From positions 4,265,575-4,329,574 of the forward strand of contig CM066915.1 in assembly GCA_033964015.1 (NCBI GenBank): a stretch of 64,000 nucleotides of DNA, in the 5' to 3' direction. The DNA is from Scolanthus callimorphus. Its lineage: Eukaryota; Cnidaria; Anthozoa; Actiniaria; Edwardsiidae. A model generated the notes under the pieces. That model did not search any database and was not told the DNA's origin. It saw only the letters and a list, made by a program, of their open reading frames with translations. Positions 1 to 11,752 of the stretch are shown piece by piece. Both the position numbers and the translations under genes were made by a program. The number at the start of each line of letters is the position of its first letter. The stretch's first letter is position 1.

Positions 1-1510
1 CCTATGCATTTCTGACAAGTAGTGATATTCTTTCTAAACACCAATCAGGGTTCCGATGCCTTCACTCAACGGTCACTGCCCTTCTTGAGGCCACTAATGA
101 CTGGGCATTCGACATCGATCGCGACACCGTGAACTCTGTAGTCTTTCTTGACCTCAAGAAGGCTTTCGACACTGTCAATCATTCAATTCTACTTTCAAAA
201 CTAAATGCTTACGGCTTTGAGTGTTCTGCAAGTAATTGGTTTGCGTCCTACCTTTATGGTCGCATTTAGAAATGTTTTGTGAATGGTCATCTCTCGGAAG
301 ATCGCACCCTTCTTTTTGGAATTCCACAAGGCACAATCTTAGGTCCTCTCTTGTTTCTGATGTATATAAACGATCTTCCGAATTGTGTAGAACACTCAAA
401 GCCACGCATGTATGCCGACGACACTCACCTGACATTCGCGAGTAATAATGTAGAAAATTTTTATCTAAATCAAGATCTTACTAATGTCAGTAAGTGGCTT
501 GTCGCTAATATGCTCACCCTGAACCAATCTAAAACGGAGTTCATGCTTATTGGCTCCAGACAACGTCTATCAACCTTCAATTCAGCCCCCTCTTTGGCAA
601 TTGAAGGAGTACCTATAAAACAGGTATCCCACACCAAATCGCTTGGGGTGCATATTGATGAAATCTTTCTTGGGATGAGCATATACACAAACTAAGCAAA
701 AAGATTGCATCTGGCATCGGAGCCCTGAAACGTGCTAGACCATTTGACCTGGCAACGACATTGCAGTACATCTACAATTCCCTAATTCAACCTCATTTTG
801 ATTACTGCTCTGTCGTCTGGGATAATTGTAGCATAACCCTCGCCGATAAACTCCAAAAGTTACAATATCGAGCTGCGAGGGTTATGACGTTTTCGAGCTA
901 TGACACTAGTGCCGACCCTTTGATTCATCAGTTAGGCTGGAGAAAACTCGATATTCAACGAACGTTTCAAAAAGCTGTTATGGTCTTTAAATCGCTCCAT
1001 GGTCCTGCACCGGAATACTTATCTTCTATCTTTACAGAACGTAGCAGCATAACCAGCTATACTTTGAGAGACACCGAGGGCAAACTAGCTATTCCAAAGC
1101 CCCGCACAAACTATATATTAAATATATATATTTAACATAAATCTCAACCCTTGGTTGTTGTTGTTCATGTTCACGTCTCCGCCGACGCAGACCACCTAGT
1201 TTTCCCGTAAAACTAGTCATACCATTATATATTAAATAGTTTATCTAAAATGGTGCGGTGCTTTGGAATAGCCTTCCGTCTGAGTTGAGGCAAGCAAATA
1301 CCCTTAGTAAATTTAAAGGTGGCTGCAGCAACTTCTTCCAATAATTGGCAACGTAATATATAGTTTCACACACGGCACTCTGGAAAGCAGTTTTTATTTA
1401 CTATTATTTCACATTATTACAGGTTATTGTATCAGATATATATTATTACTTATTGTATAGACACATATAACTGAGAGTCGCCCGTGTATAAATAAAGGCA
1501 TCTCTCTCTT
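1..1510 (+). pseudogene. LINE reverse transcriptase fragment (Jockey/CR1/Rex-like), broken
   Basis: This is the 3' part of a non-LTR retrotransposon ORF2; its 5' end lies outside the window. The reading shows [12 protein letters not shown] near 150-190, GIPQGTILGPLLF near 318-357 and the catalytic MYADDTHL box near 408-431. After that come thumb and C-terminal blocks such as LTLNQSKTEF, LIQPHFDYC, LQYRAARV and LWNSLPSELR (near 1262). The copy is dead: there is a stop at about 268 just before KCFVNG, a frameshift near 660, and a 102-bp insertion at 1125-1226. A short 3' tail with an AATAAA-like signal follows up to about 1500. The family type is inferred from motif spacing; the RT identity itself is secure. 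Confidence 0.85.
1125..1226 (-). mobile_element. Short retroelement insertion in the LINE, related to the hammerhead-bearing insert at 36907-37046
   Basis: The LINE reading is interrupted here by about 102 bp flanked by a 13-bp direct repeat (TATATATTAAATA at 1112-1124 and 1227-1239). The insert is nearly identical, on the opposite strand, to part of the insert at 36907-37046; about 90 bases match with roughly one difference. Its first matching base lies within a few bases of the predicted hammerhead cleavage point seen in the longer copy. It has no coding capacity. Penelope-like elements and retrozymes carry such ribozymes; assignment to one of them is inference. Confidence 0.65.
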
Positions 1511-1548
1511 AGTAAGCAGGATTTTACTGGAGGGGGGGTTCGAAAAGC

Positions 1549-2190
1549 ACATCAAGGTTGAGTTTTACACATCACTGTTCGCACTTTGCATTACGGGTTG
1601 ATAAATTCACATCAAGGTTGAGTTTTACACATCACAGTTCGCACTTTGCATTCAGTGTGACAAATGCATATCAAGGTTGATTACACATCACGGTTTGCAA
1701 GACTATTAGGGAGCGTTCATAATTTATCTAGAGGGGGGGCTATGATGATTTTGAGGGGGGCCTCTCTTTTTCCCTAATATAATTTAGGGGGGGCTATGGA
1801 AAATTTCCAACAAAAATAAAACCAAGCATAGGGGGGGGCAAACCATGTATATGTGCTGGGGTGGTGGTGGGGGGCTATGATATTTTTCTTTGATTATTTG
1901 ACATCTCTTGAGGGGGGCTCAGGAAAAAATCCCTGACATCATCAGGGGGGGGGGGGGGGGCTTCAAAAAATGAAAAGAAAAACATTGGGAAATCATCATA
2001 GGCCCCCCTCTAGATAAATTATGAACGCTCCCTTATTATTATTATTTTGCATACGGGGTGATAAATTCACATCGTTGAGTTTTACAAATAAAATAAATGA
2101 TAAATGTAGTTACAAAACACAGTTCGCATTTTGCATTACGGGGGTGATAAATCCAAATGAAGGTTGGATTTTACACATTACGGTTCGAAA
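1549..2190. repeat. About 60-bp tandem repeats (ATCAAGGTTGAGTTTTACAC), split by a MITE
   Basis: Units begin near 1550, 1611 and 1670 and share AAGGTTGAGTTTTACACATCAC and TTCGCACTTTGCAT. The array is broken by the foldback element at 1709-2032 and resumes near 2045-2185 with more diverged units. No coding sequence is evident. Confidence 0.75.
1709..2032. mobile_element. G-rich MITE with inverted termini and TTA target duplication
   Basis: The element begins GGGAGCGTTCATAATTTATC and ends with its reverse complement, forming termini of about 27 bp. It is flanked by TTA at 1706-1708 and 2033-2035. The interior consists of G-runs and GGGGGGGCTATGA-like units without an ORF. A 3-bp TWA duplication and GGG-starting termini fit PIF/Harbinger-derived MITEs (family knowledge); no transposase is present to confirm this. 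Confidence 0.8.
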
Positions 2191-2890
2191 TGGTTGATGT
2201 GCAAGGTAAAAGGTTGATAATTTCTGGTTGGAGAGCTCTGTTTATTCCGGTTCGAGTCGATGTCATGGGGACTAATACATATGGAAGGTAAATTCCGAAT
2301 ATCGTGGTAAATAAATAATTTTGAAACAGAGGGCGCGCCATAGACGAGAAGCGAGCGAATAGAAATTACTATTACAACTGGCAAATGTACGCAAACTGGC
2401 GTATGAAAATACATATTGTTTGACCGGAAAATGATTGATTCTTGAGATAAAACAATTTTGTCACTCCTCGTCTGTTGCATTTGTTACCTTTCAGCTAGCG
2501 GACTGTGAAGAAAAATACCCTCGACCTTGAGACCATACGACGATTTCCAAGAAACAACTATCATAACCGCGCGTACCGTAGCAGTGATATAGCAGTAGCA
2601 TCTTCTTGATCGCTCCACGCACTCGCGCCTCGTCAAGTTGCGACTCTTGAATTAGCGACCTTCGAAGTCCATGTAGTAATTATTTTCTATGCTGCAAGTC
2701 TAACTGCAATGCTTTTCATCAAAGTCTCGGATCGAAGCTCGTACTGTAGTTTTGTGCTGTCAAGGAACCGGTTTAGTTTGTATCAAGTCACGACTGAGTT
2801 TATTCGAGTCCCGCTTCATAATACAGCTTTGGTACATCAATCCCGAAATCTACCCTTTCAGACATGCATATTGACTGACAAAATACAGCT
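2191..2890. other. No recognisable gene
   Basis: Short open frames occur on both strands but none shows a known domain, splice pattern or low-complexity bias that would support coding. No repeat structure was seen by eye. Confidence 0.5.
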
Positions 2891-3190
2891 TGGTGACGCT
2901 CATTAATTCAACCGCAAAGCTCAATATATATTCCGCATTAAAATTTATATTCCGCCGCAGTAAAGAACAAAAGAATACCTTTATCAACAATCTTAATCTA
3001 TTCCTCCGTAGTAAAGAATATAAGAACACCTGTGTCAACAACAAACCGTAAGCTCATTAATTCCGCGTGGTGACGCTCATTAATTCAACCTCAAGCTCAT
3101 TATGTATTCCACCTCAAAATTAGTATTTCCCTCACTTTAGAACAAAAGGAACATCTGTGTAAACAATCTTAATGTATTCTGTTAATCCTG
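2891..3190. repeat. Degenerate tandem duplication (GTGACGCTCATTAATTCAAC)
   Basis: GTGACGCTCATTAATTCAAC occurs near 2892 and again near 3070. After each copy come similar blocks ATTCCGC/ACCTCA..., AAGAACAAAAG.A and ATCTTAAT.TATTC. The duplication period is about 178 bp, with smaller sub-repeats of about 65 bp. It is AT-rich and non-coding. Confidence 0.6.
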
Positions 3191-3508
3191 TCTTCACTTC
3201 CGGTCCCTAATCCTTCTTAAAACAATGACGTCAACAAGCTGATGATATATTCCCCCTCAGAAATTAGTATTCCCTCCCTAATAAGCCACTAGGGTTTAAG
3301 AAAAACCGCGAGAGTACTGGGTCGAGGGGGAAAAAACTTCACCTGAAGTAATCTTCTTCCATATGTTTTACTGTAAAAAAGCTCAATTTTGAGCTCGATT
3401 AGTTGGGCTCTTGCGTTGTAATTCGCAGCTTTATACGAAAATAACGAGAACAGGATATTAGTTTAATCCTTTCTTCGCTAGAATCAAGGCAATTTTGATC
3501 CTTTTCAG

Positions 3509-3695
3509 CGAGCAGTGCTCTCTGAGTACATTACAGTTATCTCTTGATGCGGCGGGAATTAGACATTTATTAGCTGAAGCAAGAGGTAGCGAACATTGCA
3601 AGCTGACAACGCTAACCTTAAAACCCAGAGGAATATGCACAATAGAACTCCTATGTAATGCACTTACTAGCGGTAATTGCAAACTAACGGCTCAG
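3509..3695 (+). pseudogene. Possible LRR exon (ribonuclease-inhibitor type)
   Basis: The stretch begins right after a good acceptor (CTTTTCAG, 3501-3508) and ends at a plausible donor (CTCAG then GTGAAT, 3695/3696). The reading contains EQCSLSTLQL, SEHCKLTTLTL and LTSGNCKLTAQ, spaced like ribonuclease-inhibitor leucine-rich repeats. It probably belongs with the LRR block at 4364-5095: both junctions are in phase 0 and joining them would keep the frame. The repeats are weaker here than in that block. Because the downstream block is degraded, this exon is best regarded as part of a decayed NLR-type gene. The splice sites are inferred by eye. Confidence 0.45.
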
Positions 3696-4363
3696 GTGAA
3701 TTAAGGCTTGGCTTTCGAATAAAATAGCATAAAATTATATTTTGCATTAGCACTTTTGCTATTTGACATATCATGTTCAGCTGTTTATGGGAGGTACATA
3801 TTAAGACCCGTGACATTTTGATGGGCATAAAATTTCATTTCAAGGGTCACGTGACCTTAAGGGAGCTAAAATGAATTTTCGAAATGTACTTAGCATTAAA
3901 ATAGCTAAGTGAAATATATATTATTTATGAGAGGGTTAGGATGGTTATGAGAAGGGTTATGAAATAGACTTTGCAGGTTGACTACCGCTACTTGGGAAGG
4001 AGATATTCAGGAAAATGTCATATGCAAATTAGGTCACGTGACCTGTTTTGCAGGATATCTCACGTTCTGAAAGGTTTTTCCAAACTTCAAAAACTATTCC
4101 TTAAAGTACTCTGGGAAAGGAGCAAAATGAATGGTAATTTGTAGTATCCTATATTTTCCTTGTACTTCCCATTTTTAATTGAAAAATGTGGCTCAAATTC
4201 CAGTGCTAGCTTGTCACGTGACTACTCTTCGTACCGGAACAGGTATCAAATTTTTTGGTTCAAGGTTTTCTATTAATACATACCAAAACATTTGATATTC
4301 CATCAGTCTGTAAGATGAAATGTCTTAAAAATCAATTTATTGAGCAAATTGGTGTCTAGCCAG
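3696..4363. other. Putative intron between LRR exons
   Basis: AT-rich sequence with three scattered GTCACGTGAC/GGTCACGTGACC-type palindromes (near 3845, 4033 and 4213). No coding potential was seen. It ends in GTGTCTAGCCAG, a usable acceptor. Confidence 0.4.
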
Positions 4364-5180
4364 GCCTTAATCTGCCTGAGGGCGCTAAATCTATTTATTA
4401 GCTGTAGAGATGATGCGGCGGCAGAACATCTATGGACCGCTCTAAGGAGTGCTAATTGCAGACTAACAAAATTAAATTTAATTTGGAATCAAATAACGGC
4501 TAAAGGGGCTGCTTTTCTATCAACAGCACTCGCGAGTGGTGAATGTCGCCTGGAACATTTAGATTTGGCAATCAATGATAAAGGTGCTGAACATCGAAGG
4601 AATTCTCTCAGTAGCAGTAAGTGCAGTTTAACAAAATTAAGATTACATAATAACCACATAGGGCATGAAGGGGCTTATTTTCTATCAGAAGCACTCAAGA
4701 GTGGTAACTGTCGCCTGGAAGAGTTAGATTTAGGAAATAATAATATAGGCGATAAAGGTGCTGAACATCTAGGGAGTGCTCTCTGTAGCGATAAGTGCAG
4801 TTTAAGAAAATTACGTTTACATAGAAACATGATATGGGATAAAGGGGCTGATTTTCTATCAACAGCACTCGAGAGTGGTAAATGTAGCCTGGAAGAGCTA
4901 GATTTAGGAAATAATAATATAGGCGATAAAGGTGCTAAACATCTAGGGAACGCTGTCAGAAGTACTAAAAGCAGACTAATACATTTAGTTTTAGACGAAA
5001 ACAACATAACGGCTGAGGGGGCTGCTTTTCTAACAGAAGCACTCGAGAGTGGTGAATATCGCCTGGAAAAGCTAGATTTAGGTGTGGTTGAATGAAATAG
5101 GTGATTTGGGGCGGAACATCTATGGAAAGCAATAAAGTGGAAATTGCAGTCTGGTAGACTCAAATCTAGAGAATAACGGC
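4364..5180 (+). pseudogene. NLR-type leucine-rich repeat fragment, frameshifted at its 3' end
   Basis: Seven to eight ribonuclease-inhibitor-like LRRs of about 28 residues follow one another from about 4430 to 5095. The recurring pattern is L..LDLGNNNIGDKGAEHL with spacer ALxSGxCxL. Such repeats form horseshoe-shaped ligand or nucleic-acid sensing domains in NLR proteins, a family strongly expanded in cnidarians (established knowledge). No NACHT domain is visible nearby. The open frame stops at 5095 after LEKLDLG. Sequence just beyond still resembles another repeat (IGDLG, AEHLWKAIK), but only after two frame changes, so the 3' end has decayed. It could also be an exon of a gene whose remaining exons are elsewhere. 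The neighbouring repeats are near copies, which suggests recent internal duplication. Confidence 0.7.
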
Positions 5181-5224
5181 CATTCCATTTTGTAGCCGCA
5201 CCCATCTACAGAAGAGGTCATTTT

Positions 5225-5395
5225 CTTTCGTAAAGCCCTTGCTCTACCCCGTCGGAAATACCTACGGAAGAGCCTTTGTTATGTTGTACCTCCTCGGAAA
5301 AACCCACGGAATAGGCATTTTTTATTGCAACCTCTCGGAAGAGCCTACGGAAGAGCCTTTTTTCGGTTTGAACCCCTCGGAAAAAAATGGAATGG
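5225..5395. repeat. About 60-bp imperfect tandem repeat (CTCGGAA...CCTACGGAAGAGCCTT)
   Basis: Three copies of a block containing CCTACGGAAGAGCCTTT, TTATTGTA/CAACCTC and TCGGAA run head to tail. The repeat has no coding signature. Confidence 0.6.
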
Positions 5396-5432
5396 CCCAT
5401 AGTTGAATTTAGAGCAGAATGAACTTGGTGAT

Positions 5433-5925
5433 GAAAGAGCTCAGGAGCCCATAAGTAGGAGCTTTCATCTAACCTATATAGTTGAGGCAGCGCATTTCCT
5501 GAGCTAGTTATTTTTAGATGCAAATTTGCATTTTAAATGTGTTGCTGGTTTCCCAAGAGGTCCGCACAGTGCCGAAACACAAGATTGCGGCGGAGGCCAA
5601 AACGCGATTTTTCGGGGTATTTTAAGGTTAGAACTTCTGCTATAATTGTTATCCCAGATACCGAACTGAGTAATGAACTTCTATAGACATTTACATGAGG
5701 AATTTGACTCGCAGAGTCAGTCTTCGCTTCTTTCCGCCATGTTTATCGATGGCGATAATTTATACAATATCAAGATTTGGAAGCTGACTGGACGCTGATT
5801 GGACAATTTCTGCAACGTTTCGCGCCAAATTTGTTCTAAAAATAGATAGGTCAGGAAAAACGCTGCCTCACGGACCCAGTACCAAAGATGAAAGCTCCTA
5901 CTTATGGGCTCCTGAAGAGCTACAA
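5433..5925. mobile_element. Foldback element with ~30-bp inverted termini
   Basis: AGAGCTCAGGAGCCCATAAG with TAGGAGCTTTCATCT near 5436-5470 is reverse-complementary to AGATGAAAGCTCCTACTTAT with GGGCTCCTGAAGAGCT near 5886-5922. GAGGCAGCG/CGCTGCCTC near 5483 and 5864 extends the symmetry. About 370 bp separate the arms. No ORF with a recognisable domain lies inside. Confidence 0.6.
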
Positions 5926-7579
5926 TCTTTCCCAAAAGGTTTGGAGCGGTAAAACGGACTTTTTTACAAGCAATTTTAGACGAGCACTGTAGAATTTTCG
6001 CCCCCCCCCCCCCCTCCCCTTTCAATGTTTATATCAGTGAGATGAATTGTCTCGGTATTTTTCAAGCCCGCGATTGGACCGTTGAAAATACGTACCAAAC
6101 ATTGACTGGGGAAGGGGAGGGGGTGACAAAATTGAGGACAATCCCTAAACCGACGAGAAAATACAGCGTTCTTAAGAACGGTCCAACCCTTTTTCGCAAA
6201 GATTGTAGTATCTGACAACAGCATTACGTAGCGATGAGTGTAGGCTGGCGTTTTTGAAGTTCTGGCTTTCGGGAACCACCCAGTTCCTTTCGTCAGTGTG
6301 GCTGTGTAACCGAACTTGTGTAGCAACGGATTTCTTATATAGCATACGCTATAGCGAGTTAATGCAATAGATACTTCATGTATGGTTCATCCTACAGTGT
6401 ATATCATCGTATTTGACATTGGGAGAGATTCGTATGGAGTACACTATAATGACCCATATATGAAGTACCTGTCAAAAAATCCGGTTCCGCGCCCCACCCG
6501 CTCTGGAATTTCAGTGCATTTGCAGAGACCACCCTGGAAATCATGATAAGCACCCTGGAATTCAATATTTTGGAAATACCCACAGGGGCGGATTGAGAAA
6601 CGGTAGCAAATGTTACAGTCAGTCATTTAAATGAGTTTTTTTCTAAATCCGCCCCTTACCCGTCCTGGAATTTTTTCTCCAGTACTAGAGTTCCCACTCT
6701 ACAGATCCTCAAGAGGGGGTGCGGATTCTATTTGTGATTGCCTATTTTGATTTTTAGTTGAACTGTTAATTATCGGCCTTAGAACCTTTTTTGTAGAAGT
6801 CTAGAACAGGCAGTAGCTCAATAATTTTCATTTAGTCAAACCTGAAGACTGATTGATAGCTTGACGATTCTAATTGCAATCGTCCATCTTAAGGTCCTAA
6901 GGGCTGCTGTCTGGAACTAGCGCATAAATTCTCCGTGTATTTGTACGAGCTTTAATAGGCGGTTATTTGTTTACTCATTTGAATAAGCAGGGTCTAGATT
7001 CAGAATTTTGAAAGCACTAGAAAATAATCAGCGCTGAATATCAATAGCGAACAACAAATGAAGCATAATCTTTTATTGAAGGTTTTATTTGAAGGTTTTA
7101 GATTCAGTCGTAAGGACGCAGTTCAATGTTCAATGTAGAGAAAACGTGGGTGAATGAACATTCCGCCACACGTGGCTCATTCAAAACTTAGTGAAAATCG
7201 TCAATGCGTTCTTCGGAATAGTAATTATTTGATCTTGAGCAATTTTATTACATTTTTTCAAAAGCAAAGAGGCTTTTTTAAAATACTTGACTTTTTTGTT
7301 TGGCAAGAAGCTCATTAGCCCACATTTTTATTGCAAATTGAGCTCCTCGCCATGCGCTCATAATTTGAGTTACGAACTTTGAACTTTCTTAGTACGCTTC
7401 ATTCACCAGACGCTATTGAAATTCAGAACATTCTTTTTGTACCTCCGTTACGCTTGCTGATTTCCACTAATGCTTATGCAAATGAGAAAAAATCTAAACA
7501 CTGACGTCAAAATAAAATCGCCTATAGTTGTGCAAAGGAGCAATTTATAGGAAGAAACTTGAAAATAAACGTGTGTTGT
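5926..7579. other. No recognisable gene; poly-C tract and diffuse repeats
   Basis: A C-homopolymer run lies at 6001-6014. CCACCCTGGAAAT/CACCCTGGAATTC motifs near 6520-6570 weakly resemble sequence at 19720-19790. Open frames here lack domains. Nothing else could be supported. Confidence 0.5.
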
Positions 7580-8371
7580 GTTGCCTTTACCCGGGGAGGG
7601 GGGGGGGGGTTCTCCCATGTAAGAGTGATAGGGGTGCGCGTCGGGACATCGGAAAATATACCCTAAAAAATACCAGGACACAAAAAACCCAACCCCTAAA
7701 AAATACCTTATAAAACAAAATGACCCCTAAAATATACCAACAATAAACCTTTTTTGTTATTGTTTATTGTTTTTCATCTCAAAACAAGCTTATTTTAGAG
7801 CTATAAGGGACGTGTCATTATTTAGCGGGGGGGGGGGGGGGCTCCTATTTTTGTGGGGAGGGTCCTAATTTTTTTCGCGTGTCTAAAGGGAGGGTCCAAA
7901 TTTTTTTCACTCCTATTTGGGGGAGGGTCATAATTTTTTTCAGCAACATTTGGACGATGAAAAAGGTAAAACACATGGCGATAGTGGTTATTTCAGCAAC
8001 TTCTTCATAAAAATTTCGGCGCGCTTCGCGCGCATAAACAATGACATAATATACTCTTTTAGCTATGAGGAAACTACCGTTGGCAAGAACAAGTTATCTT
8101 GACGAGGAAAATCAAACTCTCCTTAAATCTCCCTGCAAATGATAGGCCTGGAGTCAAGTCACTATATGTTTGAAAGAAGACCCCTTAGGTAAGCGTGAGT
8201 TTTCGACGTTACAAGCATATAAATTCGTCCGTTGGGCAAAAAAATGAATATTAATAACTTCGTCATTTGCGGAGCGCAGTTGTGCGCATGAATAATATAA
8301 CCTAACCTATATAGCTGAAGTAGTGTACTTCCTGACAGGCTTTGTTTACTATGCCATACACAAAACATGTT

Positions 8372-10302
8372 CATCTAGTACAGGAAAATGGTGCAGAATT
8401 GTGCAAATTAGGGAAACAAGCATGAAATTTGGCAGACTGATAGAGTTTCACACGCTGAACATTTTTAGTAGTGGAGCCACGCCCCAAAATGGATACTTCC
8501 AGTTTTATAGCCATGGAATTAATTATCGTAAATAATTTTTAGAACAACAGTTAACGTTTATCAAACGCTGTAAAACTTAGGACTGTGATAAAGCAAAGGA
8601 CGATCAATCATCACACATACAGAACCACACCCTTCGATGGATACTTCCAGAGATATTAGCGCTTTTTCCAAATATAAGAAAAATGACCACAGAGATACTG
8701 TATGGGGCTAGATGGTTTTGAAATTTTGTACATGGAATGTCTTCAGTAATGCAAGAAACTTGAGAAGTGGAGCCACGCCCCAAAATGGATACTTCCAGCT
8801 TTGCAGCAATGGAATTTGAATATCTGAAATATATATTTTTAGAAACGACACTTAACGTCTCTCAAAAGTCTTGAAATTTGGAAGCATGATAAAACAATCG
8901 CATTCGGTCATTATGCATACCGGGCCACGCCCATTCATGTCAACTTACAGAGATAATAGCGCCGGAGACAATTTTATATAAAACGACCATCAGACAAACT
9001 GTATGTGGCTAGACTATTTTGAAATTTGGTACATAGGATGTATTTACTGCAAGTGCCTTGAGAGGTGGAGCCATGCCCCAAAATGGATACTTCCAGTTTT
9101 ACAGGCATGACATTAATTATCGCAAATAATTTTAAGCACAGCAATTAACGTTTCTTAATAGCTATGAAACTTAGCACGGTGATAAAACAAAGGACAATCA
9201 ATCGTTATGGACACCGAACCACACCCTTTGATGGATACTTCTAGAAATGAAGATTATAAAATAATCTCTAGAAAGTCAGTTTATTATAGTTTATTTTAAC
9301 ATGTCCACTACAAGTAACATGAGAGGCCGTGGAGTCACGCCCCATAATTGTTACGCCAGAGTTTTGCAGTCATGGAATTTATTATCTGATATATGTATTT
9401 AGACAAAATATGTAACGTCATAACAACACCATTACATTTATATTTAAAAATATATATCTAGAAACACTTACACAACAACACGTCTCCTCAAAAATCTTGA
9501 AACGTATGACCAACATCAAGCAAAGTACATTCGGTCGATATACACCTAGAGGCACGCCCTTTCATTTGTACTTCCAGAGATAATAGCGCTGATCCAATTG
9601 ACATTTAAACTGACCACTGAGAACTGGCCATGTCAAGCCGGTCTATTTTTTATATTGGAAGAATCTCCCCCAAAAATATGGTATACATATACACACTACA
9701 AATAACACAGGCAAACTTAAACAACCTTTAAACAGTCACACCTCGATGAAAGAAAAGTAAAAAAATTATTTAAAAAAAGTTTGACAGAAAGTGAAACAGA
9801 GGCTCATTTTCTTTCATGATATCGTAGACGGTTTTCTTCGCTAATTGTTTTATTGAACATGAGATTCACTGAGAGTAAATCACATGATGTTTGGCAGAGA
9901 ATCTGAAATTTGCTTTAAAAATTATATAATAGTAGTTGATCGTTCAGTGTCAAAATACACAACAGGGTTGAACTTAAGTCGCGCTTAGACAAGAAAGAAA
10001 GAAAGAAGTTGAAACTTTGGCGAAAAAATTAAACTGAATTGGGCAGTAATAAGAAAAAGTGAAATGTAAATGTGAAATGCATGTCATTATTAATTTCTCA
10101 AACATCATGAAACTTAGTTGGAGATCATCCAAAGGACACACAGAACCACACCAATTTCTAATTTTCCAGTTTTATACTTCTCTGGAACTGTAATACACAA
10201 ATTCCATTCCTGCAAAACTGGAAGTATTCGCTTTAGGGCGTGGCTTCACCTCTATAATTTAATTAAACGCTCAACACATTCAACGTTGCAAACTTCAAAC
10301 AC

Positions 10303-10303
<1 letters not shown>
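8372..10303. repeat. About 295-bp diverged satellite (GTGGAGCCACGCCCCAAAAT) inserted in copy 1
   Basis: Units start near 8472, 8765, 9065 and 9331 with GTGGAGCCACGCCCCAAAAT and GGATACTTCCAGTTTT. Later in each unit come ATAGCG, ACCACAGAGATACTGTATG and GGCTAGA..GTTTTGAAATTT. An inverted fragment of the same unit (GGAAGTATTCGCTTTAGGGC, GTGGCTTCACCTC) sits near 10219-10255. The block is absent from copy 2 at 47930-49887, so it arrived after the copies separated, or was lost from copy 2. Confidence 0.65.
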
Positions 10304-10335
<32 letters not shown>

Positions 10336-10708
10336 TATAATAATCTTTATTCCTGGACACCTTTCTTAGGTACATAGGAAACGAAAACATAAAAATATAC
10401 AAATAATAAAGAGCAGCAAAACTAAAAAAAAAAAAAAACTAAACCGTACATTCCTGAAATATACTAATGATGCTGTAAATGTACTTTGCTGTTAAGTTTA
10501 CAATAGAATCATCTACCATTGCTAAACAGTACAAAAATATATCTTTCTGACTAAAACTACTAAATACTTGATTAACCTCAATCAATCTTTCAATAAAATC
10601 ATTACGCACCACTTCTAAAGCGGGCTTTGAGCAACGAGAGAAAACATGAAATTCATCCCCTATCTCATTCAAATCACAAAGCTTACAAATTCGGGACTGA
10701 TAAGGGAT
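10304..10708 (-). pseudogene. 5'-truncated LINE, C-terminal ORF2 end with ATT-repeat tail
   Basis: On the minus strand the reading runs RICKLCDLNEIGDEFHVF and continues to the AKYIYSI region, then stops at 10439. This resembles the cysteine-containing C-terminus after the reverse transcriptase of a LINE ORF2. The 3' end on this strand finishes in (ATT)n at about 10304-10346, as expected for a LINE tail. Its truncated 5' end coincides with the point (about 10708) where the two copies of the TAA element become alignable again. The clade is unclear. Confidence 0.65.
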
Positions 10709-10873
10709 ATTGTGCGAGCCCGTTTTTCTGTAAAATGTCTACAGTACTAGGTCAAACAGGGGACGGGAGATGTGGGATTACGTTAATCATTGCACTTAGA
10801 GGGAGGATCACTGTATTTTACCTGTGTATTATAAACATCCTCACGTAAATAATCGAGGCGATTAATAATATAT

Positions 10874-11752
10874 ATGCACCAGTCAATTGACACCCCGGCC
10901 CCCACCCCCGGGACAGGGCGGGAAAGTAACGTGGTCAGGCCAGGGATTTAACACATTAATCTACGGAAGGACAGGGAATTTAACACGGACCCTTCTATAG
11001 CGGGAATATTCAGCGGGGCATTAACGGAAAATTAACGCTGAGCCAGAAGTTCCGAAGTTCGATTATCGTGCGAAAATATATTGGTTTAAGGATCACCGAG
11101 GTCGGAGGATTTTGGGAGGGATCACTTCATTTTTGGGCGAGTGAAAATGATCTCTCGAAACCTGAAGCCTTGAAAGAGAGATTCCAGCAACGAGTTCTAT
11201 ATCATTTTCTAGTTTTATTTCACTCATTATGTTGAAAATTTCGGCGCGCTGCGCGCGCATAAGAGATGACATCTAATCTAGTTTTAGAGAACTTGCCCAA
11301 ATAAAACAATACGCTTGTGGCGCTTAAATGGAATGCGCACGAATGTCGTTACAAGCATGTGTATCTTGACAAGGACAAATGGAAACCCCCCAAAGCCCTC
11401 CAGTGATACGCCTGGTTGGCAGTCAATATGTTCCGAAGAAGTGAGTTCGACGTTACAAGCTGCATAGAAATTCGTTTTTGGGCTGCGCTTCACGCACATG
11501 AATCATAATTATTTGTAGCGCGTGAAGAATAAAACTAACAGGCTTTTTTACTACACGCAGAAAATAAAACGTTTATCTTTTCTCTGGAGGCTTGAGGAAA
11601 TGCGTTTATCAAATGCGTTTATGTTGCAAAAGTGTCCCCGGGGGCCTGGAGCTTTAACAACGACCATGTCCCTGGTGACCGGAAAAATAGTAACATTTAA
11701 CACTTAATGAATGTTAAATTGGGGGGGCCGTGATGTCAATTGACTGGTGCAT
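10874..11752. mobile_element. Inner foldback segment with termini ATGCACCAGTCAATTGACA
   Basis: Both ends carry ATGCACCAGTCAATTGAC in inverted orientation, next to a C-rich block on the left and a G-rich block on the right. The same segment occurs at 48179-49055. Internally it contains TTTCGGCGCGC.GCGCGCGCATAA, also present in the outer element near 8020, so it may be a relative inserted into it. No target duplication was recognised. Confidence 0.6.

Noticed and set aside
4675..5205. Minus-strand 176-codon frame opposite the LRR block
   Set aside because: It is the antisense of regularly repeated LRR codons; the LRR reading on the plus strand explains it.
10874..11752. Calling the inner segment a separate transposon with certainty
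   Set aside because: It has inverted ends in both copies but no target duplication was found, so it may be a subterminal inverted repeat of the larger element.
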